Assembly: GCF_002079055.1 (NCBI RefSeq)
Contig: NC_047500.1
Coordinates: 248,001 to 312,000 of the forward strand
Direction of reading: 5' to 3'
DNA: 64,000 bases
DNA from: Saccharomyces paradoxus
Taxonomy: Eukaryota > Ascomycota > Saccharomycetes > Saccharomycetales > Saccharomycetaceae
Of the stretch, positions 9,437-21,036 are shown piece after piece. Below the pieces are notes generated by a model, which saw only the letters and a list, made by a program, of their open reading frames with translations, searched no databases and was not told the origin of the DNA. Numbering within the stretch: position 1 is the stretch's first letter; each line of letters starts with the position of its first letter. Made by a program: the position numbers and the translations under genes.

Positions 9437-10315
9437 ATGAATACAGGAAACACTTTGAATAGTAAATTCATAACTGAGGGTTCGTGGAGACCTGATTTAT
9501 TCAAGGGTAAAGTAGCATTTGTCACAGGTGGTGCTGGGACGATATGCCGGGTGCAGACAGAAGCCTTGGTTCTTCTTGGCTGTAAAGCAGCCATTGTAGG
9601 AAGAGATCAGGAAAGAACAGAAAAAGCGGCTAAAGGTATTTCGCAGTTGGCAAAAGACGAAGATGCAGTTTTGGCTATTGCAAACGTCGATGTTCGCAAT
9701 TTTGAACAGGTGGAGAAGGCGGTTGAAAAGACAGTACAGGAATTCGGCAAGATCGATTTTGTCATTGCTGGTGCTGCCGGAAATTTTGTCTGCGATTTTG
9801 TTAACCTCTCTCCAAATGCCTTCAAATCTGTTGTTGATATAGATTTATTAGGAAGTTTCAATACCGCAAAGGCATGCGTAAAGGAGCTGAAAAAATCAAA
9901 GGGCTCCATTCTTTTTGTCTCCGCCACTTTCCATTACTATGGTGTGCCCTTCCAAGGCCATGTCGGCGCCGCTAAAGCGGGAATAGATGCCTTGGCTAAG
10001 AATCTAGCGGTTGAATTGGGCCCTCTGGGCATACGTTCAAATTGCATTGCTCCAGGTGCTATTGATAATACGGAAGGCTTAAAAAGATTGGCAGGGAAGA
10101 AATATAAGGAAAAGGCCTTGGCAAAGATACCATTACAAAGGTTAGGATCTACAAGAGATATAGCCGAATCTACGGTTTATATTTTTTCGCCCGCCGCATC
10201 ATATGTCACCGGTACCGTCTTGGTTGTTGATGGCGGTATGTGGCATTTAGGAACATACTTCGGACATGAGTTGTATCCAGAAGCCTTAATCAAGAGTATG
10301 ACGTCTAAACTATAA
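9437..10315 (+). CDS. SPS19: Sps19, peroxisomal 2,4-dienoyl-CoA reductase
   Basis: Sps19 is the NADPH-dependent 2,4-dienoyl-CoA reductase that lets peroxisomal beta-oxidation handle even-numbered double bonds; spores need it to use such fatty acids. The 292-residue SDR fold shows TGGAGTICR for the cofactor and SATFHYYGVPFQGHVGAAK near the active site. As in peroxisomal DECR proteins the usual YxxxK tyrosine is absent and the lysine is kept. It ends in SKL, a type 1 peroxisomal targeting signal. The frame is open upstream to ATGs at 9428 and 9320. I chose the 292-residue start from the remembered S. cerevisiae protein; the 9320 ATG lies only 14 bp after the ORE and is unlikely to be in the mRNA. 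Confidence 0.93.
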   Translation: MNTGNTLNSKFITEGSWRPDLFKGKVAFVTGGAGTICRVQTEALVLLGCKAAIVGRDQERTEKAAKGISQLAKDEDAVLAIANVDVRNFEQVEKAVEKTVQEFGKIDFVIAGAAGNFVCDFVNLSPNAFKSVVDIDLLGSFNTAKACVKELKKSKGSILFVSATFHYYGVPFQGHVGAAKAGIDALAKNLAVELGPLGIRSNCIAPGAIDNTEGLKRLAGKKYKEKALAKIPLQRLGSTRDIAESTVYIFSPAASYVTGTVLVVDGGMWHLGTYFGHELYPEALIKSMTSKL

Positions 10316-10490
10316 TTCGTATAGGTTTTGAGTACTATTATTATATGACACTTTCTTATATGCTTTTTGATAGTTAATTGTATATTTGAAGAATTTTATA
10401 TACAATGAGCTTACTATCGTTGTTAAATTTCTTACAACTATGACCGCTGTGCTAGCTTTTCGTTTTTCTTCTTCCCTACAAGGAAAAAAA

Positions 10491-13067
10491 TCATGTGCTT
10501 GCATTCATTTGGTCGACGCTTTTTTTAAATGCTAACTGATCACTAGAATAATGCGGATCATTTTCAAAGTGATCGATCTCGGAATGTAATCTTTTGACGT
10601 TTTTAATGTCAATCTCTTCTAAATGGTTTGAAGTGAATCCATCTGATGATATATTTACTGAAATATCATTCTCGCCTTCAATGCTATTTTCAAAACTAGA
10701 ATGATCGGGTTGGTTTTCTTCCCCAATTTCTAGCATGTCCTTGATGAAAGGTATATCAGTAGCTTTTTTCAAAGTATCGCCATAAGTTTGAACTAAGTAT
10801 TTGTTTAAAATGGTAAAGTTTGTCCTATTGTTATTCACGTTTAATTTAACGTTATTACTATTGCTATTATAAGAACTGTTGCTCTCTCCCTTTCTGTTTT
10901 GGCCATCACCTTGGTACCCTCTACATTCTGTTATGATAATGCGGAAAAAATCTTGAATGCACGAATTTGCAAGATTGTTTTTATCTATGTTCTCCTGGAA
11001 GAGTTTGAAAACTGGCGCATATAAATTTTTGGAAATCATATATCGATGGTAGTATTTATCATCGAGACACATAAGGTTTTTAACGCACCTTACTGCTGTT
11101 AACCTCAGCTGCAATATATGGTTACCGCCAATAAGTTTGCTGACAGAATCTAGTATACCATTTTCTAATATGAATCTTCTGGATAAGACACGATCGTGCT
11201 CGGTGCACACAAATGATACCAATTTAACTAAATGAATCAACAAAAGATCGTCTTTTTGAACCTTTTCTATCTGTCCATTCAGTTCTGATATTTCCATCGT
11301 GCTATCCTTTTTGATTAATGGTCCAAACAGTATAGGAGCAATTTTATTGTAGAAATTTGCAAAATATTCCATTACTTGAAATTCGGACTCAGATTCTGGC
11401 TCTAAGTTATTCATTTCATCACTGTTATAATGATAGTTGTTTAAATTAATTGAATCCGAGTTTAAACCATAACCGAAGTTTGAGAAGTCTTCAGATGTGT
11501 TCTTTGATTCATAACTGGACCTACCCGTGAGATCATATGAGCCCTCTCCATTACCAAGACATCCTTCTGGATGAAGCAAAGTATTTAGCGCTTGCACAAC
11601 CTGTTCTCGCAATCCGGGGCTCCTGTCGGAAAGAAGGATTGTTGAAAGTATTAATAGCAACTTGGAATCGGTACTAGAGCTGTAATCCTGTGGATTTTTC
11701 CGAACGGAGGACTTGTCATCAGGAGCTAATCTATGTTGCCGTTTGAAAGAATCTTCGTTCTGAACGTTGTGAATTAACAAGATATCATGTTCGATTATAG
11801 TAATGATAGTATCCGTAGCTAAAATCCGAACATTACTATCCGTTTCCATGTGAAATGCATAATCTAAGACTTTGAATAGGCCCTTTCGAACAAGTGTTTT
11901 GTAGAATTTGGAACGATCAACCGCGTCTAAATTGATCGACATTTGAACGCATTGTTGCAACAGTCTAATCCCGTCTTTCCGTTTCTGTACAAACTTCTCT
12001 TTCTCTGAAGGGTTTTTTGGAAGAGTGTTGGTATCATATAGCTCTATTAGTCTATCCAAAAACGTCCCTACTTGAAGAAAGTCGATTATACATGTTTCTA
12101 AATCCATGACAATTTCCGAGATTAAGTTAAAATTATGGTCGTCTAAAAATCGTACTAATACCACATCTTTTAAGAACTGTAAGCGAAAACATTTTTTCAT
12201 TATTATTTTTAAATCTTCATTTTCCAATGGAATAACCTCTTTGAAATTGGGGCCTTTTGAACCTAAATATTTTCTATGGTTCGCCTTTGATGTAGGGTAT
12301 TCAGTATCGTATTCTAAAATCCCAACTATCCCCATGATTCTATCGTCCTCGACCATTGACTCCAATATATCTCTTTGGTTATAAAGTATCAAAGTTTTGA
12401 TGATGTTACTTAGCAAAAATAAATCCTTCGGTATCTTTTCTTCTTCTGCTTTATGGAAATGAGAAATTAATGTATCGATGTAATTTGACTGGAGGATAAA
12501 CTCAATGGTTTCATTTTTCAGAAAGTCGAAAGAGGTATTTTCATTCAGAATCTTTAGAGCTTCTAATAAAGTTTGACTATTTTGTTGAAGGTCGTTAGAG
12601 GGCAAGGTCACGGGACCCGTTATGATATCGTGAACAGACCCAAGCCCGTTGTCGCTAGATTTTACAGTGACTAGAGAAATATTTGACTCTATGTTCCTTT
12701 GGACGTGAACAATGAATTCACATAGGGTGTCACATCCCATACTCTCTTCAAAACTCAAAGCTATGTCTTTTCCTCCCAAATCCTTCCAAACAATAAGCGT
12801 TTCCTCCTGCCGTTGATATTCAATATTTCCTTCTAGTTTGGACTTTAACAAAGTTTCAGTCGGGGAGTCTTCATCTGAGACAACAAGGTATGCAAATTTG
12901 CCCTCTTCCACTTCTCCTATACAAAACCCCGTACCTGTGTCTTTCCATTCGTTGTTCTCTAGAATATAAACTTTTACTCTTTTAGGTTCAGTGTTAACCG
13001 AAACGGCTTGTTCAGTATCCTCATCCATCGGGGTCGGAGAGGTAGTTGGTGTACCTGGTAATGACAT
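10491..13067 (-). CDS. PSY2: Psy2, regulatory subunit of protein phosphatase 4
   Basis: Psy2 is the R3-type subunit that directs PP4 (Pph3-Psy4) to substrates such as phospho-Rad53 and gamma-H2A after DNA damage, and it acts in meiotic chromosome dynamics. The product has 858 residues, as in S. cerevisiae. An EVH1/PH-like domain is visible at about residues 28-130 ([13 protein letters not shown]...), followed by the SMK-1 homology block (about 165-370) and armadillo-like helices to about 690. The C-terminal 150 residues are low-complexity, N/S-rich and acidic. It converges with SPS19, with stops 175 bp apart. Confidence 0.93.
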   Translation of the reverse strand: MSLPGTPTTSPTPMDEDTEQAVSVNTEPKRVKVYILENNEWKDTGTGFCIGEVEEGKFAYLVVSDEDSPTETLLKSKLEGNIEYQRQEETLIVWKDLGGKDIALSFEESMGCDTLCEFIVHVQRNIESNISLVTVKSSDNGLGSVHDIITGPVTLPSNDLQQNSQTLLEALKILNENTSFDFLKNETIEFILQSNYIDTLISHFHKAEEEKIPKDLFLLSNIIKTLILYNQRDILESMVEDDRIMGIVGILEYDTEYPTSKANHRKYLGSKGPNFKEVIPLENEDLKIIMKKCFRLQFLKDVVLVRFLDDHNFNLISEIVMDLETCIIDFLQVGTFLDRLIELYDTNTLPKNPSEKEKFVQKRKDGIRLLQQCVQMSINLDAVDRSKFYKTLVRKGLFKVLDYAFHMETDSNVRILATDTIITIIEHDILLIHNVQNEDSFKRQHRLAPDDKSSVRKNPQDYSSSTDSKLLLILSTILLSDRSPGLREQVVQALNTLLHPEGCLGNGEGSYDLTGRSSYESKNTSEDFSNFGYGLNSDSINLNNYHYNSDEMNNLEPESESEFQVMEYFANFYNKIAPILFGPLIKKDSTMEISELNGQIEKVQKDDLLLIHLVKLVSFVCTEHDRVLSRRFILENGILDSVSKLIGGNHILQLRLTAVRCVKNLMCLDDKYYHRYMISKNLYAPVFKLFQENIDKNNLANSCIQDFFRIIITECRGYQGDGQNRKGESNSSYNSNSNNVKLNVNNNRTNFTILNKYLVQTYGDTLKKATDIPFIKDMLEIGEENQPDHSSFENSIEGENDISVNISSDGFTSNHLEEIDIKNVKRLHSEIDHFENDPHYSSDQLAFKKSVDQMNAST

Positions 13068-13577
13068 TAATCGTACTGTAAGTAAATCTTAAAACTTTTC
13101 AGTTAGACACTCCTTTCAACCGCGGACCAAGAAATACTGTTTTCTTGTATTTATGATGGAACAAATGAGCTTTTGATGAATTATAGTACTAGTACAGTAT
13201 ACTCTTTATTTTTTTTTTTTCAATATGCGCGGGTCTTGAAAGTAGTAGATCTTTTTGATTTTATGTCAAAGGAGGCCGAGAAAATATTGTTAACTATGCC
13301 ACTACTGCAAGCAATTTCTATTGTGCAATTCCGGTTATATCTACCTTGTAATTGCCCTTTGGAAAGTAGTAGTGTTGGTCTTCTTCCATTTGTTTCTTCT
13401 TCGGATGAAACACCAAAGGAAAAAAAAAAGACAGATGGAAAAAGAAAAGATGGCGCGTCAGAAAAAGAAACGATGGTTTTATACCAGCTTAAAAAGGAAT
13501 CATGATGGTTATTTGTTCACGAAATAAGGGATTATATAGCATTATGTATGGTTTCGGAATTATAGATTTGGGGGCCA
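13068..13577. other. Intergenic: PSY2 promoter and NNR1 3' region
   Basis: The stretch is A/T-rich with a poly-T run near 13210. The 110-codon plus-strand ORF at 13173-13505 is lysine- and serine-rich late in its frame and shows no family resemblance, so I treat it as chance. I see no other structured element. Confidence 0.4.
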
Positions 13578-14318
13578 TCAAAGTTTTAATATTTGGTCAG
13601 TGGATTCATATCCAAATGGCTCAAAGCCGTATTTATTTGCGAAATCTCGAGGAATGAATCTTCCCCCCACATAATGAGTTGTATGGTTCTCCCTGATGTG
13701 AGTGCTGCACGGCTTGGGGACAGTTAAAGATACAAGAACGGCAGGGTTAATTGAGGGCTGCGCGATCGGACCCTTGTCAACGTCCCAGCCTGTAGGGATG
13801 TCCACTGAAACGATTGGGATAATATCTTGCACTTTGCACAGTTCTTCTACAATACCCTTGAACGGTTCTCTCATGGGAGGCTTGAAACTAAAACCAAATA
13901 TTGCATCCACAATACATAAGGTCTTTTCTGGCTTCAAATATTCCAACCAGTTTCCCTCATCTTGGGACAGCACAGGAACTTTGAAGAAGTTCAACTGGTG
14001 AACCAGCTGTTTGTAAAATTCAGTGCGCTCGCTTCTCTTGGGGTAGAAAACAATAGGGTTGTAACCAAAAAGCTTCAAATGTCTTGCGCATACGAGGCCA
14101 TCCCCGCCATTATTACCTGGGCCAGCAATAACAAATACATGTTTGCCCTTCTCCGTTTCAGTCTTACCTCTCAGTGGAAACTGGCGGCATACAGCCTGTG
14201 CGACACTAAACCCAGCTAATTCCATTAGCTGTTGTAAAGTGAATCCGATTTGAGGACCCATCAATTCTTTATCGATTTCAGCTGCAAGCTTCGATGAAAC
14301 AACTTTCAACGTAGACAT
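13578..14318 (-). CDS. NNR1: Nnr1, NAD(P)HX epimerase
   Basis: This enzyme epimerises the R form of hydrated NAD(P)H (NAD(P)HX) to the S form, so that the partner dehydratase can restore NAD(P)H; it is a metabolite-repair activity. The 246 residues form one YjeF-N domain. The signature VIAGPGNNGGDGLVCARHL is visible near residue 65, with an aspartate-containing segment VSVDIPTGWDVDKGP near 178. Length equals that of S. cerevisiae YNL200C. It lies in tandem downstream of GCR2 but is separated from it by about 460 bp, so it should have its own promoter. Confidence 0.93.
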   Translation of the reverse strand: MSTLKVVSSKLAAEIDKELMGPQIGFTLQQLMELAGFSVAQAVCRQFPLRGKTETEKGKHVFVIAGPGNNGGDGLVCARHLKLFGYNPIVFYPKRSERTEFYKQLVHQLNFFKVPVLSQDEGNWLEYLKPEKTLCIVDAIFGFSFKPPMREPFKGIVEELCKVQDIIPIVSVDIPTGWDVDKGPIAQPSINPAVLVSLTVPKPCSTHIRENHTTHYVGGRFIPRDFANKYGFEPFGYESTDQILKL

Positions 14319-14781
14319 TTCTTTTTACTACGATTTCTCTTCACTACTCGAGATTAGTGTGTTAAACAGCGGTGTTGTCCCAGGTAATGGATAACAATAC
14401 GAGCAACGAATCTGGTCATTCGATGCTCTTCGCGGGTTTTTTTCTTATATATAAACGTATATGTATTCTCCATCCCTATTGTCTCCACCCCTTGTTCGCT
14501 CGTAGCGACGAAAATAATTAAGAATGAGGCCCTAGGGTCAAAGTAGCGTTAAATTTTAAGGTTCAGCTGCAAAACAAGGAAAGCCTATTTTTGTATCCTC
14601 TACATCAGGAATAAAGTAAAAAAAATATCATTAGTTCGTAGTTATATAATAACGTTCGTTCATTATAAGAGAGTACAAGAAACAGTAAGATAGTAAACGT
14701 CACTGTTAAATAGATAATTATACCGTCAATCTACACCGAAATCAAAAGAGGAAGCAATATTTGTTAAACATTATTATTGAT
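14319..14781. other. Intergenic: NNR1 promoter and GCR2 3' region
   Basis: I see no ORF or RNA gene here. The part nearest NNR1 is G+C-richer and carries a short TATA-like stretch (TATATATAAA on the minus strand, around 14450). The part nearest GCR2 is plain A/T-rich 3' untranslated sequence. Confidence 0.4.
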
Positions 14782-16386
14782 TCATCTTTGTAAATCTCTT
14801 AACATGCTTCTAACACATCCCATGTCCTCAATTAACATTTTCCTTAACCACTGCGTCTCTTGACGTTGTAATTCTAATTCCCTTTCCAATTGCACAATTC
14901 TTTGGCCTTTTTCGGATATGATAGCGTCATAAGCTTCTTTTAATGGGCGTATCACGGCTTCTGTATCCATAGGACCCATGCTGTTCGGAGGATTTAGATC
15001 AACTTTCATCTGGGTGTTGGTCGCGTTTAAATTAGTGTCCGGACCATCATTAATTAACGCACCCTCTGCTGTAGTTGCCATCGGTCTCTGCCTCTTGTTC
15101 GTATTTGTCAGTTGCAGGAGTTCTTCCACCGCTTCATCATCCAGGGTATTAACGTCTAAGGATCCTAATGATCTTCGTTTCCACGAATGGGATCCATTAT
15201 TTGACATTGTATTATAGCCCATGGTATTACTGGAAGCATTGGGGTTTAGATCCGCATGGCTCAGGCCAAATTCAAATCCGCCTGAACCAGGACTGGTTGG
15301 CTGTGTATAATATCCTGTTAACGAACGAGAATTGACATCTTGGGAGAGCGTTTGCAGCCGCTTTTGTAGTTGCTGAGACAATGATGGATCAAAAAGCATA
15401 TTGGTACCTGGGTTACTTATTGTTGTGTTACTGAATGCGTTCGTATCTGCAATGCTGTTCCTCTCCTTATTACTATTTTTATTATTTTTCCCATTTTTAG
15501 CATTTTTAGCCACTCTGGTTCCTCTTTTTTTTGTTCGATTGTTGGCCATATTTTTATTTCCATAGTTTTTAATATTATTCCCATTTCCGATGTTACCATT
15601 ACTCCCACTGTTATTCCCATTGTTTATTCCCTGTAAGTCTGATGGAGAGCCTTTAGTTGATGTGTTTAAGGAGTTTCCCTTCCTACGTCCCTGAGTTAGA
15701 ATTTGGCCGGTCTGAGGATCGAATACAGTAAATATGCTCATTGAGACTAATCGCCATAATTCATCGTTTTCCAATTCTGAGTTTGCCTTTATTTCCCAAA
15801 GTCTTCCATCCAAACGGCGGAAATACTTTGCGTAAGGACTTGCGTCAAAACTGAGCTCCAGTTCCTTAATGATTTGTTGAAATCTTTGATATAGTTCGAT
15901 TGCGGATTTTGGTGAGGTCGATCTATCATCGATTGACCCAGACGATAGCGTAGCGTTATACAGCTTTGATATTTTGGCGAAAAGTTGAGAATATTGAGCT
16001 TGCGTATATATTCCATTTGACGTTATGCTAGAGCTCGCATTGTTACCGGTGGTGGTAGGGTTGCTGGTATTACTTATGGCTGAGGTGGAGCTTGAATTAC
16101 CATTCGGCGTCGCGTTAGCACTATCCGAACTGGTTTTCGCCAGAGAGTTAGTACCATTGCTTGTTATAATCTCATCGATATTAGGTGTGCTATCAGATCC
16201 CATCAACCCTGTTGGATTAGCAATCCCTGTTCCTACCACGCCATTAACCATACCTGAGGGCGTGTTCGTCGTCGTCTGTGGCGAGTTTGTAACACTCTGT
16301 AAAGAAGCACCACTGATGACAGACTCGTTAGACAGTAGATTATAAGCTCTAATTATAAATACATCTAACTTAGTTTGGTGATGCAT
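14782..16386 (-). CDS. GCR2: Gcr2, co-activator of glycolytic genes
   Basis: Gcr2 binds Gcr1 and, together with Rap1, activates glycolytic and ribosomal protein genes. The 534-residue length equals the S. cerevisiae protein. The sequence starts [22 protein letters not shown], followed by a long S/T/N-rich, low-complexity activation region. A conserved block of about 45 residues lies near 170-230 ([25 protein letters not shown]). A basic, N/K-rich stretch near 270-310 probably acts as a nuclear signal. The C-terminus (about 480-534) is a coiled coil with heptad leucines ([21 protein letters not shown]), the likely dimer and Gcr1 contact. Confidence 0.93.
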   Translation of the reverse strand: MHHQTKLDVFIIRAYNLLSNESVISGASLQSVTNSPQTTTNTPSGMVNGVVGTGIANPTGLMGSDSTPNIDEIITSNGTNSLAKTSSDSANATPNGNSSSTSAISNTSNPTTTGNNASSSITSNGIYTQAQYSQLFAKISKLYNATLSSGSIDDRSTSPKSAIELYQRFQQIIKELELSFDASPYAKYFRRLDGRLWEIKANSELENDELWRLVSMSIFTVFDPQTGQILTQGRRKGNSLNTSTKGSPSDLQGINNGNNSGSNGNIGNGNNIKNYGNKNMANNRTKKRGTRVAKNAKNGKNNKNSNKERNSIADTNAFSNTTISNPGTNMLFDPSLSQQLQKRLQTLSQDVNSRSLTGYYTQPTSPGSGGFEFGLSHADLNPNASSNTMGYNTMSNNGSHSWKRRSLGSLDVNTLDDEAVEELLQLTNTNKRQRPMATTAEGALINDGPDTNLNATNTQMKVDLNPPNSMGPMDTEAVIRPLKEAYDAIISEKGQRIVQLERELELQRQETQWLRKMLIEDMGCVRSMLRDLQR

Positions 16387-17466
16387 GATGTGAGTGTAAC
16401 CTTTTCGTCCAATACTCTTTGTGTTCTTAGGATCCTTTTCGACTTCTTGGTTGTTTTCCCATTCAGTCTAGGGGTGAGAATGTGAAGATAGCCGAATACA
16501 GACCGCAAGCACCTTTTAGATGCGTTAATGATTATTATGTCTAACGGACAACTACAACAGTAATCGCGGTACTTGAAGGAGAAAAGTCGTGAAAATTTTA
16601 TTTTGGACAAATTGTCTAAGAAAATGAGAAATTTGAGGTGATTACCCGTATGGAGAGTCCATTAAGAAGACATTCATAAAATCGATCAGCTTGGTATTAA
16701 ACAAATAGAAGTTTGAAAGGAAATTGAACGTGCCCTTCTCACTGATAGCCCATGTTTAAATCGTTGTTGTAGCATAGAGTTTAAAATATTACATTGAAGT
16801 CGATACCGATATTTACTTCTATAAAATGAGTTCAGGAATAAAAGTAAGGCTAATACATATATATATAGTGGGGAGAATATCCAAAAGCAGAGTATTAAAA
16901 ACAAGAAAGGAATAAAAGTTAACAGCATAAAGATAAAGGTATTCTCTTTTCAAAATAACCGGTCTGATTTGGCCTCACCTAAGCACTTAGTGCTTTGATG
17001 ACAATAATCATACTAAAGAATGTTATTCGATAGTGATACTTTTCCCTCTCAATCTTGTCCATATTAGCGCAAGCAAAATGAAATGAATGGCGCATTTATA
17101 TTGAAAAAAAAGTTCCTGTTGTTGTAGAAGCGGTATAGGAGTTCGCAAAATGGTGTTGAAGAAAGATGGCGGGTTTAGTTCATAGTACAATTCAAATGTT
17201 AGACAGAAAAAGAAAAAAAATTCCCGATATATGCACGTTGTAATGTAATAGTAAAAGATAATTTAACATAATTGAAGAGATAAAGTATTATCGATGTTAT
17301 TCTTATTATTAGTCGGTTTAGAAAATATTATTATAACAAATAATAAAAGAAAGAGAAAAATGCGACAGAAAATATTATTCTTATTATAGTGGGGGGTTGA
17401 AAGGTGGAAAACAATGCATATAATGGGATACATGCAAGGAAATCAGGCGTTCGCGAAACCATTCTT
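16387..17466. other. Long intergenic region: GCR2 promoter and WHI3 3' region
   Basis: This is about 1.08 kb without a credible gene. Short minus-strand ORFs at 16365-16610 and 16686-16928 fall where S. cerevisiae has the dubious YNL198C. Their products are hydrophobic or basic, with no family features, so I do not annotate them. The half near WHI3 is extremely A/T-rich with several A runs and is probably a long WHI3 3' UTR. Confidence 0.45.
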
Positions 17467-19470
17467 TTAGTTCTTTATATGACCAACATTAGAATTGTAA
17501 CTCGAAAGCATATTTACATTAGGATTTGGATTACTAGTACCTCCTCTCCTACTGTTTGGTCCTCTAACACCCAATGGGTTTTTTGAAAAGCTTAATCTTA
17601 TACCTCCTTTACTGCTCACTGTAGAGCGAGGTAACTGTCTCCCATATAATTCGGCCAACGCTCTTGTCGCAAAACTAACATCATCGAATTCAACGAAACA
17701 CATCGGTCCATGACTATGGCCATTAGAGGTAGTGTTTTTATTTCTGAATGACAGTCTTCTGAAACCTTCCTGACCAGAAAACAGTTGTCTTAGTTCTTGT
17801 TCAGTAGCATCAGAGGGTAAGTTCCCTACATAAAGAGTATTACAAGGCGGATTTTGATCAGCTGGGTTGGCAGGAGGCGGAATTCTCGCTAGTAGTGACA
17901 AATCAGCTTGAGAAATCGAGGCAGATCCAGTGATATTGGAGGATAGTGAAGTAGTAGAGTTATTCTTGTGCGAATTTCTACTTGAGCTTAGTCTTGCGGG
18001 CGGTACTTTTTGAGGGGTGCTGCTTTGGTTCACAGGATACATATGCTCTGGTTGGGGTTGTTGCATGAATCTGTTCTGTTTTTGAGGTGTAATATTCATA
18101 TCAGAGGTGTTAACCATATTTGACATGTGCTGCGACTGAGAAGACATCAAGCCGTAAGGAGGCAATGAATTAGAAGAGGTTAAGGAAGTGTTCATTGCAT
18201 TACCAATTTGCATCATCGGCTGCTGCGAGCTAGCAGAGAGTACCGTGTTAGCGCCAGTGTTGCTGGTCCCGTTGTTGGCGTTGGCGTTTGCATTGGCGCT
18301 TGTGTTGCTATTCGTAGGTGCAATAGCTGTCGATGCCGCGGAAGGTAAAAAGAACGAAGAACCATGTTGGGATGCAGAAGTGTTTCCCCATTCTAAAGTT
18401 GGTGTAGAAGGTTGAGGAGTGCTCATGTAACCGTTGATGCTGGAAGGTATACCACTTGTGCCCCATATCTTTTCGTTAATTTCAGTGTTATCTCTCAACA
18501 GGAAAGATTTGCCAATATCAGATGTTGGGATTGATGGTTCCACGGACAAATCTTGATGTGAATGGTTAGAATGTAACCCAATAACCTGGCCTTGAGAAGA
18601 TAACGGTACTGAAGAATTTGTTTGCTGTTGATTACATTGTTGTGGTGAATGTTTTTGAGAGGAGTGTTGCTGTTGCTGTTGCTGTTGTGATTGCTGCTGT
18701 TGTTGTTGTTGCTGCTGTTGCTGGGATTGTTGTTGCGTTAAAGGAGAATCATTGGAAAATGGATCACTAAATGAAAACCGAGACCTTTGCGATAGTAAAC
18801 TTGGTCTTTTCATTCCAGAGGTTGATTTAGTCAATCTCGAGGCGTCATTGAAAATTGCAGATGATGGGAACGAAACTAAGTTTTTTGTAGTGTCATCTAT
18901 TATTTCAACGGTAGTCTTACTGGGGAAACTGGGCCCGAAGAGCTCATTTTTCGAATTCAAAATAACAGCATAATTGATAGCTAGATTCAACAATTCAAAT
19001 CTAGCAATGATAAAAATATCATTTTCGTCTTCTAATGAGGCAGGGACAATGTTTGAAGAGTTTTTTTTCTGTAATTCTATACTTTTCACACCTTCAGCAA
19101 GAGCGAAAATTGCATAGCATTCTCTAAGGGTAATATCCTTGGGTACGTTTGACAATTTCAGGCTGTAGTTCCCCTTAATATTATTATCGTGGTTGTTACT
19201 GTTGCTGCTTGGAATGTCTTGCGGCATACTTCCAAGAGCAAGTGTATTCAGCATAGATGTTATGGCTAAGGGCGAGTTTGTGTCATTCAAATACAACTCC
19301 CCACTCGCGCTTCCTCTACCCGACATTTCATGGGGATGAGAAGAAGTGTTCAGATTCAAACTGGAACGATGACTGGGAGAAATATTGTGTGTATTGGTGG
19401 TAGTCGACACAATGTTATCGCTACTGGACGCAAATGACCCTGTTTGGTCAAAATAAACTGAACTTTGCAT
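17467..19470 (-). CDS. WHI3: Whi3, RNA-binding cell-cycle inhibitor with a prion-like region
   Basis: Whi3 binds CLN3 and other mRNAs and delays Start; its polyQ region drives condensates that record pheromone exposure. The product has 667 residues against about 661 in S. cerevisiae. The N-terminal third includes a conserved block that handles Cln3/Cdc28 and client binding (about 95-210). A polyQ tract lies near residues 245-270, encoded by mixed CAG/CAA codons, with Q/N-rich flanks to about 290. A single RRM near the C-terminus (about 540-625) shows RNP2 TLYVGNLP and RNP1-like CFVEF. The six-residue length difference probably lies in the glutamine and serine tracts. Confidence 0.94.
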   Translation of the reverse strand: MQSSVYFDQTGSFASSSDNIVSTTTNTHNISPSHRSSLNLNTSSHPHEMSGRGSASGELYLNDTNSPLAITSMLNTLALGSMPQDIPSSNSNNHDNNIKGNYSLKLSNVPKDITLRECYAIFALAEGVKSIELQKKNSSNIVPASLEDENDIFIIARFELLNLAINYAVILNSKNELFGPSFPSKTTVEIIDDTTKNLVSFPSSAIFNDASRLTKSTSGMKRPSLLSQRSRFSFSDPFSNDSPLTQQQSQQQQQQQQQQQSQQQQQQQHSSQKHSPQQCNQQQTNSSVPLSSQGQVIGLHSNHSHQDLSVEPSIPTSDIGKSFLLRDNTEINEKIWGTSGIPSSINGYMSTPQPSTPTLEWGNTSASQHGSSFFLPSAASTAIAPTNSNTSANANANANNGTSNTGANTVLSASSQQPMMQIGNAMNTSLTSSNSLPPYGLMSSQSQHMSNMVNTSDMNITPQKQNRFMQQPQPEHMYPVNQSSTPQKVPPARLSSSRNSHKNNSTTSLSSNITGSASISQADLSLLARIPPPANPADQNPPCNTLYVGNLPSDATEQELRQLFSGQEGFRRLSFRNKNTTSNGHSHGPMCFVEFDDVSFATRALAELYGRQLPRSTVSSKGGIRLSFSKNPLGVRGPNSRRGGTSNPNPNVNMLSSYNSNVGHIKN
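18663..18739 (+). repeat. CAG/CAA trinucleotide tract (WHI3 polyQ)
   Basis: On the plus strand the DNA reads as tandem TTG/CTG triplets, encoding a glutamine run on the minus strand interrupted by serine. The alternation of CAA and CAG lowers slippage, yet length still varies among strains of related species. Confidence 0.8.
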
Positions 19471-20142
19471 GCTAAGAGATGTGAATTTTTCCCTCTGAAA
19501 GTTTGATTGATAAAAGGCTGCTTCAGGAAAATGAGGCTTACAAATATTTGCAACTCACAAAAAAGTGATGACAAAGAAGGTTTCTACCTTAAAATAATAT
19601 ATTCAGTTGAGGAAATGCTGATAAAGCAAATGAAAATATGGGAAGAAAACAGGAATAGAAGGTTTTCAAGTGCTGCACTTATTTTCGCTTTAATGCTAAT
19701 TGATTGAATAAAGAGAAGACAGAAAGGAAACTGGCACGTAAACTATGTGGTTTCGGAATAAACAACTGTGCGTGAGCAGCGTTTTAAAAGCCTTTTCTTT
19801 TGGAGGTCTGTGCTTGTTCAAAGAGGGCCAATTCAATCAGGTTATACTTGTTTATTCCGGCTTACTTGGTCGTGTTTGTTTTTTCTTTCGACCTCTCATG
19901 TCCGAAAAGGTCCAAAACAAGAAGAAAAAAAGCAGCAATTCGTTACCCTGTTTAAAGGCGGGTATCCACTACATTTTTTTGAAAGAGAGGAAGATACCCA
20001 ATAATTGAGAATATGTAAGAGAGTGGAGAGAATCATTACGGAGTAGTCTGTAGAAGTTATATTTTCTCTCTTATTCTGCTGAAAGTTTTATATATAAAGA
20101 AAAAACTATCAAGAAATTTATAGATTCTTTGAGTTACTAAAG
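19471..20142. other. Intergenic: WHI3 promoter and SLZ1 3' region
   Basis: About 670 bp without a supported gene. Two overlapping plus-strand ORFs (19745-20008 and 19768-20004) are in different frames, phenylalanine- and lysine-rich, and look like chance. G+C is higher around 19740-19970 than in the flanks, as expected for a promoter with factor sites, but I recognise no specific site. Confidence 0.4.
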
Positions 20143-21036
20143 CTAAATAAGAGCTTGGTCACAGCAAGTGGGAAACTCTGACCAGCGCGACGCTTGTCGG
20201 CCGATTATTTCTGCATCTGGAATTAGTTTTTCATCCATACAAAGTGCTTCGAGCCCGAGGGTGATACTCTTGACCTTATTTGAGTACTCCATCTCTTGCT
20301 GTAGTAGTTTTTTAGCTCCGTCACGCTGATTATTAGATGACGCAAAGATGTTATGATCTTGGGTAATTAGCACTATTGAATTGAAGGAAGGTAGATCCCT
20401 GTAGTTGATATTGTTTTTGGGGTCAGGAACTGATGAAACTGTAGTCGCATTACTGGTCGTGCTGCAGTTCGACCAACGACGTTCCCAGGAGGTGAACTCT
20501 GTGTCTTGGAGAACAAACCTACTATCTTTAGGGACGTTGAGGATATTATCGTTGAACAGTTCCGACAGTTGGACATTCAAAGGACTAGATGTTTGTACAG
20601 CCTGATCTATCATTATTTTGTCCTCGGTTTGATGGTCTACGTCAAAATCTAGTCCAGGTTGAGGTTTGGATTTAAGATTTTTAGCTGCCGTGCTTTGATT
20701 AATGGCTGCCAAATGCGGTTCTTTGAAACGGAATTCTCTTGATATTGACAGTTTCTTCTGTTCTTTTAACTTCTTGTCTTCTCTTTTGTAGTTTTCCCTT
20801 TCCGTCTCTTTTGGCTTTTCTTTATCTTTTCTGCTTGTACTTTTCCTTTTGTTTTTAGTCATTTTCTCTAAAAACTTCTTTCTTTCTTCACCAAAGGTTC
20901 TCATATTATCCCTCTCCCTTTTAATGTCATTTTGCTCAACATTTCCACCTTTTGATCTGTTCTTCGTTATCTGTCGGTCTTTGGGGAGTTTTACCTCGTA
21001 CTTTTTGTAACCAATGACTTGATCTACTTTATTCAT
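20143..21036 (-). CDS. SLZ1: Slz1, meiosis-specific subunit of the mRNA m6A methyltransferase complex
   Basis: Slz1 is the sporulation-specific partner of Ime4 and Mum2 in the yeast complex that writes m6A on mRNA in early meiosis; in S. cerevisiae it brings the complex to the nucleolus/nucleus. The product has 297 residues against about 300 there. The N-terminal third is highly basic (K/R/E-rich, about 1-100), fitting a nuclear signal. A helical stretch near 235-275 with spaced leucines is the probable zipper that gave the gene its name. An exact URS1 site lies 137 bp upstream of the start, as expected for an early meiotic gene. Confidence 0.9.
   Translation of the reverse strand: MNKVDQVIGYKKYEVKLPKDRQITKNRSKGGNVEQNDIKRERDNMRTFGEERKKFLEKMTKNKRKSTSRKDKEKPKETERENYKREDKKLKEQKKLSISREFRFKEPHLAAINQSTAAKNLKSKPQPGLDFDVDHQTEDKIMIDQAVQTSSPLNVQLSELFNDNILNVPKDSRFVLQDTEFTSWERRWSNCSTTSNATTVSSVPDPKNNINYRDLPSFNSIVLITQDHNIFASSNNQRDGAKKLLQQEMEYSNKVKSITLGLEALCMDEKLIPDAEIIGRQASRWSEFPTCCDQALI

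Noticed and set aside
13173-13505. 110-codon ORF between PSY2 and NNR1
   Set aside because: Biased toward K/S/F, no recognisable family, overlaps the PSY2 promoter.
16140-16160. TACTAAC on the minus strand inside GCR2
   Set aside because: It encodes part of the continuous GCR2 frame in a serine/asparagine-rich region; no frame break or 5' splice site suggests an intron.
16686-16928. 80-codon minus-strand ORF between GCR2 and WHI3
   Set aside because: It falls where S. cerevisiae has the dubious YNL198C; hydrophobic, no supported homology.
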